From the NCBI RefSeq assembly GCF_900111125.1, contig NZ_FOGE01000021.1, positions 1 to 64,000 of the forward strand: DNA of 64,000 bases. The letters run 5' to 3'. The position numbers and the translations under genes were made by a program. A model generated the notes under the pieces. The model was given only the letters and a program-made list of their open reading frames with translations, did no database searches and was not told the origin of the DNA. Shown here piece by piece: positions 23,510 to 31,771 of this stretch. Positions within the stretch are counted from its first letter, which is position 1; each line of letters begins with the position of its first letter. Source of the stretch: Sphingobium sp. YR768 (GTDB lineage: Bacteria; Pseudomonadota; Alphaproteobacteria; Sphingomonadales; Sphingomonadaceae).

Positions 23510-25435
23510 TCAGGCCACCGGCACGATCGTCAGCGACGTGCGGCCTGCCAGAGCGACGGTCAGCCGCGCCTTGCCATCCAGACCCGCGGTAAAGCGCTCG
23601 TCCGTCTCGATCACGCGATAGCCGCGCCCCGGCACCAGCCGGTCGAGGCCGATGTCGCTCCGCATCGCTCCTGCGCCCGGATGCAGCACCAGTTCCAGTG
23701 CCGCGCCGTCCGTCACCGCGTGGCCGACGATGACATCGGGATAGACGGCATCGGCCAGGATCGGCCCCTTGGCCCAGGCGTCGGGCAGGCCCCGGTTCAC
23801 CATATCGCGGATCGTGTTGCGCCCGCCCCAGCTTTGCGATGCTGCGACGCCCTCGCCCGATCGCTGGTCGATCGCCTTCATCGTGGCCTCGACGATGCGC
23901 TCGTCGCCCATTTCCTGCGCCGCCCAGAGCGTCACCATCAACGGGTTGAGTTCGGGCCAGCGCGAGAAATCGGCCGGCTTGCGCGTGTCCCAGCCCAAGG
24001 GCAGCAGGCGGAAGTCGAGCGACCCGTCAGGCTTCACGCTGATGAAATCCTGCTTCATCACTTCCCAAAGCCGCTCTGCACCGGCTGGGTCGTAGGGGGT
24101 CATGAAGCGCACGCCCCATGTCTCGCCGAACAGGCCGGAGAGGCTGGGCACCTGAAAGCCGAAGGGGGACGACGTGCAGACCTTGATGCGGCCATCGGCC
24201 ATCATCATTTCCTCTTCCATTGTCCGGTCGAACCGGTCGCCGACCCGGGCCAGCATGTCGGTGCCGTGTCGCGCATCGTGTAGTGCCAGCGAGGTGCGGC
24301 CGACGAGGTTGCACATGGAATAGATCCAGCGCGGTTCGCAGGGGAACCAGCCCAGATCATAGCGTTTGAAATTCTTGACCACCTCTTCCAGCATGCTCTC
24401 ATGGCTGTAGGGGAAGGCGGTCTTTTCATCCCAGCGGAAGGTGAGCGATCCCGGCGCGGTGAAGGGTGACGTGCCGCTCGCCGTTTCGAACAGTCCGAGC
24501 GAGACGCCCAGGAAGCCCGAAAGCATGATATTGTCGATCGTGACCGGGTTCTTCTCGATCTTGAAATTGCCCCACAGGCTTTCCCAATACCAGTAGTTCC
24601 AGGTCTTGCGGTCGATATGCTTACGGATCAGATTTTTCTGCGCGGTATTCAGATAGCCGTGAAAAGCCGGCAGGCGGGTATATTGGCCGAGCGCCAGATT
24701 CCAGGACATGGTGCAAATCTGATAGCGCAATGCGCCGTCCTGCCATGTATCCTCGGTCGAAAAACCGTTCCAGCTGTCGACCGGCTGGAGTGCGAGATCC
24801 ATCATGCGGCGAAATTCGGCGACCTGTGACGGCGGCATTTCCGGTTCTGCGGTAATGGGTGCGTCGCGCATGACCGGCTGGGTCTTGGTGAGGATGGCGT
24901 TGAGTTGCGCACCGCGTGCCTTGGCAGCGGTGAAGCCCTTGCGGCGACCGAGCGCCAGACAGCCATGCAGAGCCAGCACGGCGGCCGGGATCGCCCATTC
25001 CATCCATGATACACCGCTTCGCCCCTCGATCCAGGCTGCGGAGAGCAAGGCCGTACCGACCATCACGGCAGGCGGGCCCAAGATCACGCCCCGCGCCCAC
25101 CAAATGAAAATGATGACGGCAAAGGCCGCCACGGAGAGCGCCGCGCCAAGGATACCGACGCCGTCGCCGGCATAAAGGAAGCCCGCACCGGGGAAGATGA
25201 GGCCGAAGCCGAACGCCTTCCACTGCGCGCTCATGCCCAGCAGCACGGGCGCCACGCCGATCAGGAAGACGAGGCCCAGCATCGCATAGAAGCGATAGAG
25301 CCGCCGTGCCGTCAGCCGGCCATGCAGCGTCTTGCGTTCCGGGATGAGTGGGATGCGATCGACCAGCGGCGCCAACGATGGCGCGGCCTCCTCTCGCACG
25401 AAATCCGCTTCAAATGGTAGCGTCCGGGCGGTCAT
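23510..25435 (-). CDS. Membrane-anchored linalool dehydratase/isomerase-like protein
   Basis: This 641-aa protein has an N-terminal half with about five membrane helices (residues 45-185) and a soluble (alpha/alpha)-barrel-type domain after residue 200. That domain resembles Castellaniella linalool dehydratase/isomerase. The blocks WYWESLWGNF, NIMLSGFLGVSLGLFETASG and FPCEPRWIYSMCNLVGRTSLALHDARHGTD line up without gaps, and Cys366 and Cys375 keep the nine-residue spacing of the enzyme's active-site pair. From memory, an active-site His of the model enzyme falls on Phe here. AGGAGAGG precedes the ATG. The promoter overlaps an ATCGT-N3-ACGAT palindrome. Alcohol dehydration, hydration or isomerisation is inferred, the substrate unknown. 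Confidence 0.8.
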   Translation of the reverse strand: MTARTLPFEADFVREEAAPSLAPLVDRIPLIPERKTLHGRLTARRLYRFYAMLGLVFLIGVAPVLLGMSAQWKAFGFGLIFPGAGFLYAGDGVGILGAALSVAAFAVIIFIWWARGVILGPPAVMVGTALLSAAWIEGRSGVSWMEWAIPAAVLALHGCLALGRRKGFTAAKARGAQLNAILTKTQPVMRDAPITAEPEMPPSQVAEFRRMMDLALQPVDSWNGFSTEDTWQDGALRYQICTMSWNLALGQYTRLPAFHGYLNTAQKNLIRKHIDRKTWNYWYWESLWGNFKIEKNPVTIDNIMLSGFLGVSLGLFETASGTSPFTAPGSLTFRWDEKTAFPYSHESMLEEVVKNFKRYDLGWFPCEPRWIYSMCNLVGRTSLALHDARHGTDMLARVGDRFDRTMEEEMMMADGRIKVCTSSPFGFQVPSLSGLFGETWGVRFMTPYDPAGAERLWEVMKQDFISVKPDGSLDFRLLPLGWDTRKPADFSRWPELNPLMVTLWAAQEMGDERIVEATMKAIDQRSGEGVAASQSWGGRNTIRDMVNRGLPDAWAKGPILADAVYPDVIVGHAVTDGAALELVLHPGAGAMRSDIGLDRLVPGRGYRVIETDERFTAGLDGKARLTVALAGRTSLTIVPVA

Positions 25436-25481
25436 GGACCTCTCCTTTTTCCTTCCCGTTTAGGCCGGGAATCTTGCCATT

Positions 25482-25510
25482 ATCGTAGAACGATTGCGTT
25501 CGACGTTCAA
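25482..25510 (-). promoter_or_regulatory. Promoter and GntR-type operator of the linalool-isomerase-like gene
   Basis: On the minus strand TTGAAC (25510-25505) and TACGAT (25487-25482) are 17 bases apart, a good -35/-10 pair. The -10 is part of the perfect palindrome ATCGT-AGA-ACGAT (25482-25494), and a degenerate second copy (TGCGTTCGACGTT, 25495-25507) fills the spacer. Repressor binding there would block RNA polymerase. The same palindrome occurs at 30455 and 63410. Confidence 0.7.
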
Positions 25511-25528
25511 CCGTCCATTCCTCAAGGC

Positions 25529-25554
25529 GGACGGCGCGCTGTGGCACGCCGTCC
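25529..25554 (-). terminator. Possible hairpin after the first TonB receptor gene
   Basis: GGACGGCG (25529-25536) and CGCCGTCC (25547-25554) can pair over a 10-nt loop, 16 bp after the receptor stop. There is no T-run, so termination would depend on other factors. Confidence 0.35.
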
Positions 25555-25569
25555 CAGGGGAGGATCGCG

Positions 25570-27936
25570 TTACATATGCCAACTGACCTGCACGCCATAA
25601 GTGCGCGGCATGCCGGCAAAGCGGGAGATCGACGCCAGATTGTCCTGCACGTTGGTCCAGTAATAGGTATTTCCGACGTTGCGGATGTAGATGCCGGCCC
25701 GCACATTGCTGTCCGGAAATTCGAAACCGGCGCGCAGGTCGACCAGTGCATAGGCCCTCATGTCGAAGCGCGGATCGGCATCGACGAAGGCGGTGGTGGT
25801 GTTGGCCAGCGCCGTCGTCGTCTTGCTGTTATATGTCAGGGATATGCCGATATAGCCTTCCGCCGAACTGCTGATCGGCGCCTGATATTCCGCGTCCGCG
25901 ACCGCCGTCAGCTTGGGCGCATAAGGGAATTTCTGGCCCGAAAAATTGCGCAGGTCGCCAAAGGCGTCATAGCCTTCGAACTCGGTGATCTTGGTGTTGA
26001 TATAGGTGCCGCCCAGGCTGATGCGCAGGCCATCGACCGGCCGACCGACGATCGAGGCTTCCACGCCCCAGATGCGGCTCTTGGGGATCTGCACCAGACC
26101 ATCAAGCGTGCCGAAGACCGGATCGGGCTTCCGACCGCGCAACTGCTTGTCCTTATAATCATAATAGAATCCGGCCAGCGCATATTCGATGCGGCGGTCC
26201 GCCAGCGGCCCCTTGATACCCACTTCATAGGCGGTGACGGATTCCTGCTTCACCGGCACATAGCCCGAATAGCTGGCGACCGAGGCTGTCGGGAAGCTGC
26301 CCGATTTATAGCCGCGCGCGACGCGGGTGTAGAAGAGCGTGCCGCCATTCGTCTTGTAATTGGCGCCCACGTTCCAGCTGACATTATCCTCGTTCAGATT
26401 GTCGAACGCGGCCGGATCGAAGATATCCGGGAAGTTGGGCGTGAAGGTCAGGCAACCGCCGGGCTGGACATTGGTGCCGAAGATCGCGTTCCACCAGGTT
26501 GCGGTATCTCCGCCAAAATCGTTGGTGCAGCCTTCGAAGCTGCGCTTGCTGTCGGTATAGCGGATGCCGCCGATCAGGGTAATGTTAGGCGTGACCTTAT
26601 ATTCCGCATTGGCGAAGGCCGCGAGATTTTTCACGTCCTGCCGCGAATAGTTGAAGGTCAATATGCCGCGCGGCGCGCCGGGGATCATCCAGAGCGGGTT
26701 GGACGAGGGGCCTTCGGAGAAATTGTAGAAGAGCCGATCGTAGGTCTTGGACTTATTGTAATTGCCGCCAACGATGAAGGTCAGGCTGTCAAACTCGCCG
26801 GTGAGGCGCAGCTCCTGTGCGACATCCTTGATATAGCCGGTCGTGTTGGTGTCGACCGAGGCATAGGTGGTGCCATCGAAATCCTGCACCGAGTCCGTCT
26901 GGTAATGGGAGTAAGCGGAGATGGAGGTGAAGGTCAGATTGTCGTTCAGCTCGAAATCGGCGCGCAGGCTGGCCTGCCAGAAACTGTCGTCGCGGGCCGG
27001 GCGTCGGCCGAAAATGCCATAGCCCCAATCGGCGGCGCGCGGCGTGCGCGGGCTGCGCGGATAATTTTTGAAATTGGTGGCGTCGGGACTCCCGCAGGTG
27101 CCCTCGACCGATCCGGCGCAATTGTCCGACACGATCTGCGCGGCCTGCGTATCGCCCTTGTCGCGCCAGCCATTGAGGTTGAGCAGGAATTTCACCTTGT
27201 CGCTCGGCTGCCAGTCGAGCAGCACGCGGCCCTGAAGCATGTCCTGCTTGCCCAGTTCGTCCGACCGGGTGAAGCTTTTCTGCCAGGGGCCGGATTGGAT
27301 GGTGCGTATCGCGACGCGGGCTTTGAGCGTATTGCTCATCGGGCCGGAGACATAGCCCTGCACGTCATAGGTGGAGAAACGGCCGAAGCTGGCTGTGGCG
27401 CCTGCCTTGAAATCGTCGGTCGGCTTGGCGACGATATAGTTGATCGCGCCGCCGGTGGTGTTCTGACCGAACAGCGTGCCCTGCGGCCCTTTAAGCACTT
27501 CGACACGCTCGATATCGAAGGCGGCGCCACGGGTCGGCGCGCTGAACGGCAGCGCGACTTCGTCGGTATAGACGGCCACGGTCGGCGCGGCGGACAGGGT
27601 CGTTTCGTAGAAGCCGACGCCGCGCAGCGTATAGACCGGCGTGTTGAAGGGCGAAGGCTGGACGGTCAGGCCCGGCACGATCTTGCCGAGGTCAGTCGGT
27701 GAATTGATGCCGCGCTGGAGTAGCGTGTCGCCGGTTTCCGCCGTGATGGAAATGCCGACGTCCGACAGCGACTGTTCGCGCTTGTTGGCGGTCACGATGA
27801 TGTCGGCATAGTTGTTGCCGCCCCCTCCCGCCTGTGGATCGGCGGCCTGCGCGCTGGCGGTGCCAGTCCCGGCGACCAGCGCGATCAGCGATGCGCCGAT
27901 GCCATATGCCATGCTGCCTGTTCGGATCATGCCCAT
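25570..27936 (-). CDS. TonB-dependent outer-membrane receptor (first of a tandem pair)
   Basis: This 788-aa receptor has an N-terminal signal peptide (cleavage probably after ASAQA). A plug domain begins NYADIIVTANKREQSLSDVG and contains LRGVGF and LKGPQGTLFGQNTTGGAINYI. A 22-strand barrel ends in an aromatic-rich C-terminus (YGVQVSWHM). It imports a substrate across the outer membrane with energy from TonB. It is closely related to the next gene, sharing long stretches of plug sequence, which points to tandem duplication followed by divergence. Its neighbours suggest uptake of a hydrophobic catabolic substrate. No siderophore genes are near, so iron uptake is unlikely. Confidence 0.93.
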   Translation of the reverse strand: MGMIRTGSMAYGIGASLIALVAGTGTASAQAADPQAGGGGNNYADIIVTANKREQSLSDVGISITAETGDTLLQRGINSPTDLGKIVPGLTVQPSPFNTPVYTLRGVGFYETTLSAAPTVAVYTDEVALPFSAPTRGAAFDIERVEVLKGPQGTLFGQNTTGGAINYIVAKPTDDFKAGATASFGRFSTYDVQGYVSGPMSNTLKARVAIRTIQSGPWQKSFTRSDELGKQDMLQGRVLLDWQPSDKVKFLLNLNGWRDKGDTQAAQIVSDNCAGSVEGTCGSPDATNFKNYPRSPRTPRAADWGYGIFGRRPARDDSFWQASLRADFELNDNLTFTSISAYSHYQTDSVQDFDGTTYASVDTNTTGYIKDVAQELRLTGEFDSLTFIVGGNYNKSKTYDRLFYNFSEGPSSNPLWMIPGAPRGILTFNYSRQDVKNLAAFANAEYKVTPNITLIGGIRYTDSKRSFEGCTNDFGGDTATWWNAIFGTNVQPGGCLTFTPNFPDIFDPAAFDNLNEDNVSWNVGANYKTNGGTLFYTRVARGYKSGSFPTASVASYSGYVPVKQESVTAYEVGIKGPLADRRIEYALAGFYYDYKDKQLRGRKPDPVFGTLDGLVQIPKSRIWGVEASIVGRPVDGLRISLGGTYINTKITEFEGYDAFGDLRNFSGQKFPYAPKLTAVADAEYQAPISSSAEGYIGISLTYNSKTTTALANTTTAFVDADPRFDMRAYALVDLRAGFEFPDSNVRAGIYIRNVGNTYYWTNVQDNLASISRFAGMPRTYGVQVSWHM

Positions 27937-27991
27937 GTCCTTCTCCCAGATTTTGCGCCCGCTTCTTGCAGGTCGCCTTCATGATCTTGCG

Positions 27992-28028
27992 AAAAGGCCC
28001 GCCATGGACTTGCCATGGCGGGCCTTTT
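27992..28028 (-). terminator. Intrinsic terminator between the two TonB receptor genes
   Basis: AAAAGGCCCGCCATGG (27992-28007) and CCATGGCGGGCCTTTT (28013-28028) form a perfect 16-bp stem with a 5-nt loop, starting 7 bp after the stop codon of the rightmost receptor gene. It ends in a T-tract on either strand. It should stop transcripts from 30354, so the first receptor gene needs read-through or its own promoter in the remaining 55 bp. Confidence 0.85.
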
Positions 28029-28035
28029 GATAGGT

Positions 28036-30354
28036 TCACATCTTGAAGCTGGCGGTGACGCCATAGGTGGCCGGCATGCCGGTCAGCCGCCAAATCGTGT
28101 CGTAACCGACCTGCACATTGTACCAATAATATTTGTTGGTGATGTTGCGGCCCCACAGCGTCGCCGACCAGCGGCCGTCTCGCGCCCCGACACCCACCCG
28201 CGCACCGAACAAATTATAGGCATCGATGCGCAAGGACGGCGTCTGCGCCAGATCGGCGTAGGTGCTGCTGTTATAGGTCATGTCAGCGCCGATGATCAGG
28301 TCGGTCCCGCCGCCCTGAATGGGCAGGCGATATTCGATATCGGCCGTACTCGTCCATTTGGGTGAGAAGTTGAAGGATTTGCCCGACAGGTCGGTCGGCA
28401 TGTTGAACGCGTCGAAGCCTGCGAAATTCTTGATTTCCGAGTCCGCATAGGACAGCGCGCCGCGCAATGTCAGCCCGTCGGACGGCTTGACGACTGCGTC
28501 GAGATCGAAGCCCTTGACCGTCGACTTGGGCACATTGGCCAGCACGGGTAGCAGGCCGAAGACCGGGTCGGTCGTGTTCGTCAGCAACTGCTTGTCGCGA
28601 TAGTCGTAATAATAGCCGGCCAGGTTGAACTGGACCATGCGGTCGAACAGGCTCAGCTTCGTGCCGATTTCATAGGATGTCAGCTGCTCCTGTTTTACGG
28701 GCGCGAATTGCGAGCGGGCGGTGGCGTTGATGACGGGATAATTGCCCGCCTTGTAGCCGCGGCTGACCAGCGCGTAGAGGAGCGTGTCGCGGCTGGGCTT
28801 GAAGTTCAGGCCTGCGCGCCAGCTGACATTATCCTCCTTGAACCGCTGCACCGGGAAGGGGGCGGTGAAGGTGGCATTGTCGAGCGTGATGCAGCCGCCC
28901 GGCACGGTCAGCGGTCCACCGAACAGGCCGTTGATGACGGCCGAGAAACTGCCGTCGCCGGCATCCGCGCTACAGGCCTGATTGCTGTGCTTGAGCGAGG
29001 TGTAGCGAATGCCGCCGATCAGGGTGATCTGGTCCGTCACGGCATATTCGACATTGCCGAACGCGGCCCAACTCTTGTTCGTCTGACGCCCGCGATTGTC
29101 GTTGAACAATATGTCACCGACGCCATCGGGGTTTTCCGGCGTCGCACCGACATTGGTGGTGCTGGACAATATGCCGCCGAAATCCTGCAACGAGCTTTCA
29201 TAGCTGTTGTCGGTGCTGTAATTGCCGCCGACCGTCACCAAAGCCCCGCCAAACTGGCCCGCCAGACGGAATTCCTGATTAAACGCCTCCACATGGCCGC
29301 TGGTCGTGACGTAGCTGAGGCCCAGGCTGGTGCCGTCATTGTCGAACACGCTATGGATCTTGGCATAGGCATAGTTGGACAGGGATGTGAGCGTGACCTT
29401 GTCCGCCACCTCATAATCGACGCGCAGGATCGCCTGCCCCATCTTGTTGTCGCGGTCGAAATCGCGACCCGCATCCCAATCGGCCTGGCGGGCATTGCGC
29501 CGGGGACTTGGCTGGGTGAAGAGCGCGGGGCTCGCCTGTGTCGCGACGCGCGGCGAAGCGGCGAAGAATTGCGGGATCTGATTGTCGGACTTGTCGATCC
29601 AGCCGTTAAGGTTGAGCGACACGGTCAGCCGATCGCTCGGCTGCCAATCGAGCAGCAGGCGGCCGGCGACCTTGCGCTGCGCACCGATGCTGTCGCTGCG
29701 GGTATAATTTTCCTGCCAGTCGCCCGACCGGGTGCCGGCCACCGCCAGACGCGCCGACAGCGTCGAACTCAAGGGACCACTGACGAAAGCTTCACCTTGG
29801 AACGTGTTGAACCGGCCGAATGTGCCGGTCGCGCCGGCGGAAAAATCCTTCGTCGGCTTGTTGGCGATATAGTTGATCGCGCCGCCGGTGCTGTTCTGAC
29901 CGAACAAAGTGCCTTGCGGACCTTTCAGCACTTCGACGCGCTCCAGGTCGAATATCGGTCCCTGCGTCATCGGGCCATAAGGCAGCGCCGCCTGATCCAG
30001 ATAGATGCTGACCGTCGGTTGCGCGCCAAGGTTGGAGGAATTGAAGCCGACGCCGCGCAATGTGTAGACCGGCGTGCCATCCGCCGCCGCCGCCACGGTC
30101 AGGGCCGGCACCACGCGGGCCAGATCCTGCGAACTGGCAACGCCCTTGTTAACGAGCGCGTCGGATGACAACGCCGTGATGCTGAGGCCGACATCGTTGA
30201 TATTCTGCTCACGCTTGTTGGCGGTGACGATGATGTCGGCATAGTTTCCGGCGGATTGCGGCGCTCCGCTGTCCTGCGCCTGTACCGGATTGGCAGCCGC
30301 CAGGGCCGTGAATGAACAGCCAAGCAGCCAGGCTGATGGGGACATCAGTCGCAT
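28036..30354 (-). CDS. TonB-dependent outer-membrane receptor (second of a tandem pair)
   Basis: This 772-aa receptor has a signal peptide (LLGCSFTALAAANPVQAQ), a plug starting NYADIIVTANKREQNINDVG with LRGVGF and LKGPQGTLFGQNSTGGAINYI, and a C-terminal barrel ending YGVTASFKM. ATG at 30354 is chosen because GAGAGGAAG lies just upstream; the frame is open 18 codons further without a ribosome site. It diverges from the GntR gene across 217 bp containing an ATCGT-N3-ACGAT palindrome that abuts a TTGACG -35 element. Its paralogue lies directly downstream past a strong terminator. Uptake of the compound sensed by the GntR protein is inferred. Confidence 0.93.
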   Translation of the reverse strand: MRLMSPSAWLLGCSFTALAAANPVQAQDSGAPQSAGNYADIIVTANKREQNINDVGLSITALSSDALVNKGVASSQDLARVVPALTVAAAADGTPVYTLRGVGFNSSNLGAQPTVSIYLDQAALPYGPMTQGPIFDLERVEVLKGPQGTLFGQNSTGGAINYIANKPTKDFSAGATGTFGRFNTFQGEAFVSGPLSSTLSARLAVAGTRSGDWQENYTRSDSIGAQRKVAGRLLLDWQPSDRLTVSLNLNGWIDKSDNQIPQFFAASPRVATQASPALFTQPSPRRNARQADWDAGRDFDRDNKMGQAILRVDYEVADKVTLTSLSNYAYAKIHSVFDNDGTSLGLSYVTTSGHVEAFNQEFRLAGQFGGALVTVGGNYSTDNSYESSLQDFGGILSSTTNVGATPENPDGVGDILFNDNRGRQTNKSWAAFGNVEYAVTDQITLIGGIRYTSLKHSNQACSADAGDGSFSAVINGLFGGPLTVPGGCITLDNATFTAPFPVQRFKEDNVSWRAGLNFKPSRDTLLYALVSRGYKAGNYPVINATARSQFAPVKQEQLTSYEIGTKLSLFDRMVQFNLAGYYYDYRDKQLLTNTTDPVFGLLPVLANVPKSTVKGFDLDAVVKPSDGLTLRGALSYADSEIKNFAGFDAFNMPTDLSGKSFNFSPKWTSTADIEYRLPIQGGGTDLIIGADMTYNSSTYADLAQTPSLRIDAYNLFGARVGVGARDGRWSATLWGRNITNKYYWYNVQVGYDTIWRLTGMPATYGVTASFKM

Positions 30355-30447
30355 GGGTCTTCCTCTCCAGAAATTTGCCTGCTGTGCAGGTCGGTGCCGG
30401 AGGCCCAATCACTCCGGATGGCTTGTGTTTTCACATCACAGCTTGTT

Positions 30448-30467
30448 CGTCAATATCGTTCGACGAT
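30448..30467 (-). promoter_or_regulatory. GntR-type operator and -35 element, receptor/GntR divergent region
   Basis: The palindrome ATCGT-TCG-ACGAT occupies 30455-30467. On the minus strand it is followed at once by ATTGACG, a -35-like element for the receptor gene. The same palindrome plus ATTGACG arrangement occurs at 63410-63429. T-x-G-T-N3-A-C-x-A is the usual core of FadR/FCD-type GntR operators. Confidence 0.72.
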
Positions 30468-30571
30468 TTTATCGGAGAAAAACGCCAAACCATGAAGCTC
30501 GACTCTTCGCGCCACCATATGGACGCGGCGCCCGTAGGACGGTATTGCCGGACGAGAAACTTGATGGACCG

Positions 30572-31291
30572 ATGATGACCAAAGCCGCGACAAAACAGGC
30601 GCCAACCGCCAAGGACACCCCTTCCGTGACGGAGAATGAGAGCGCGACCGACAAGGTCGCCGAAGCCATCACCCAGGGCATCCGTACCGGCGTGTTCGTG
30701 CCGGGGCAGCATTTGCTGGAGCCGGACCTGACGCGCCGCCTGGGCATCAGCCGGGGGTCGCTGCGCGAATCGCTCAAGCATCTGGCGGCGGCCGGCATCG
30801 TCACGCTGAACCGCTATCGCGGCGCCTATATCGGCCTGCTCGACCGCACGGCGTCGCTGCAACTGCTCGATACGCTGGAGCCGCTGGCGCGGCTGGCGGC
30901 ACGACTGGCAGCAGAAAATTGCACGACATCTGCCGCGCGCAGCCAGATCGAGACAGCGATCGCCGATCTGGATCGCGCGGCTCGATCCGGCAACCGCGCC
31001 CATTATCTGGAGTCGCGGCGCGGCTTTTACGACGCGATGATCGATCTGGGCGGCAACCGCGAACTGGCGCGCGTCATCCCTCTGTCCCGCACCGACCTGT
31101 TCCGTGCGCAGATCGAGACGGTCCAGTCCGATACGCAGCGCAAGCGCCATGCGTCGGGCTATGGCCCAATCGCCAGGGCGATCATCGCCGGCGACCCGAA
31201 AAAGGCCGACCTGGCGGTGAAGAAACATTTCGACGGCACGCGCAAGACGATGACAGAATTGCCGGAAGATATATTCCCAGCCATGGGATGA
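30572..31291 (+). CDS. GntR family (FadR/FCD type) transcriptional regulator
   Basis: This protein of about 239 aa has an N-terminal winged helix (about residues 22-85: DKVAEAITQGIRTGVFVPGQ, LGISRGSLRESLKHLAAAGIV). An all-helical FCD effector domain follows, with the metal-type residues spread over DLDRAARSGNRAHYLESRRGFYDAMIDLGGN. Start at 30572 or 30575 is not backed by a strong ribosome site. It is divergent from the second TonB receptor and upstream of an EthD protein, a lipocalin-like protein and a kinase. A palindrome with the GntR core occurs at three promoters in the window, so I infer it is the pathway's repressor. Confidence 0.88.
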   Translation: MMTKAATKQAPTAKDTPSVTENESATDKVAEAITQGIRTGVFVPGQHLLEPDLTRRLGISRGSLRESLKHLAAAGIVTLNRYRGAYIGLLDRTASLQLLDTLEPLARLAARLAAENCTTSAARSQIETAIADLDRAARSGNRAHYLESRRGFYDAMIDLGGNRELARVIPLSRTDLFRAQIETVQSDTQRKRHASGYGPIARAIIAGDPKKADLAVKKHFDGTRKTMTELPEDIFPAMG

Positions 31292-31432
31292 ACCGCAGAA
31301 ATCCGGGCTTCCTGCCCGGATGACAGCCACGGTCACATCGATTAACCGATGTTTTGGCTGGACGAAATCGTCAGACACATTTAGCGTTCCAGCCGACCCC
31401 GAACGAATCGGGGCATCGGTCAGGAGAGTTTC

Positions 31433-31747
31433 ATGCTGCGCGTTTCGGCCATCTATCCGAACCTGCCGGGCAGCCATTTCGATGGCGACGACTATGTCGG
31501 CCGCCATGCCCCCTTCGCACGCGCGCTACTTGGTCCGCATGGCCTGCGGGACTTGCGCATCACGATCGGTACTACCGCACTGGACGGCGCGCCCCCGCCC
31601 TATTGGGCGCTCAGCGAACTTATCTTCGACGACCGCGACAGTTTCGATCGCGCCATGGGCATCTGTGGCGCGACGCTGATGGGGGATGCCCCCCGCTACA
31701 CCAATGTCGATCCGGTGCTGCAAATCAGCAGCCTGATCGACGCCTGA
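31433..31747 (+). CDS. EthD domain protein
   Basis: This 104-aa protein has the ferredoxin-like alpha/beta barrel pattern of the EthD family. It begins LRVSAIYPN, has the characteristic FDGDDYVGRHAPFARALLGP (the YxxxHxPL-type segment with a conserved His) and the later F-D-R-A-M helix. EthD proteins accompany catabolic operons for ethers and aromatic compounds and may bind or isomerise a small hydrophobic intermediate; no catalytic role is firmly fixed for most. AGGAGAG is 5 bases before the ATG. A degenerate half of the ATCGT-N3-ACGAT palindrome lies upstream at about 31367. Confidence 0.82.
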   Translation: MLRVSAIYPNLPGSHFDGDDYVGRHAPFARALLGPHGLRDLRITIGTTALDGAPPPYWALSELIFDDRDSFDRAMGICGATLMGDAPRYTNVDPVLQISSLIDA

Positions 31748-31771
31748 CACCATAAAATCCGGGAGAATGCG

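Noticed and set aside
25576..30168. Long plus-strand frames opposite the two TonB receptors
   Set aside because: They mirror the receptor coding frames and have no ribosome sites or domains.
31367..31379. A fourth ATCGT-N3-ACGAT operator before the EthD gene
   Set aside because: Only the left arm and two bases of the right arm match (ATCGT-CAG-ACACA), too little to count as a site by eye.
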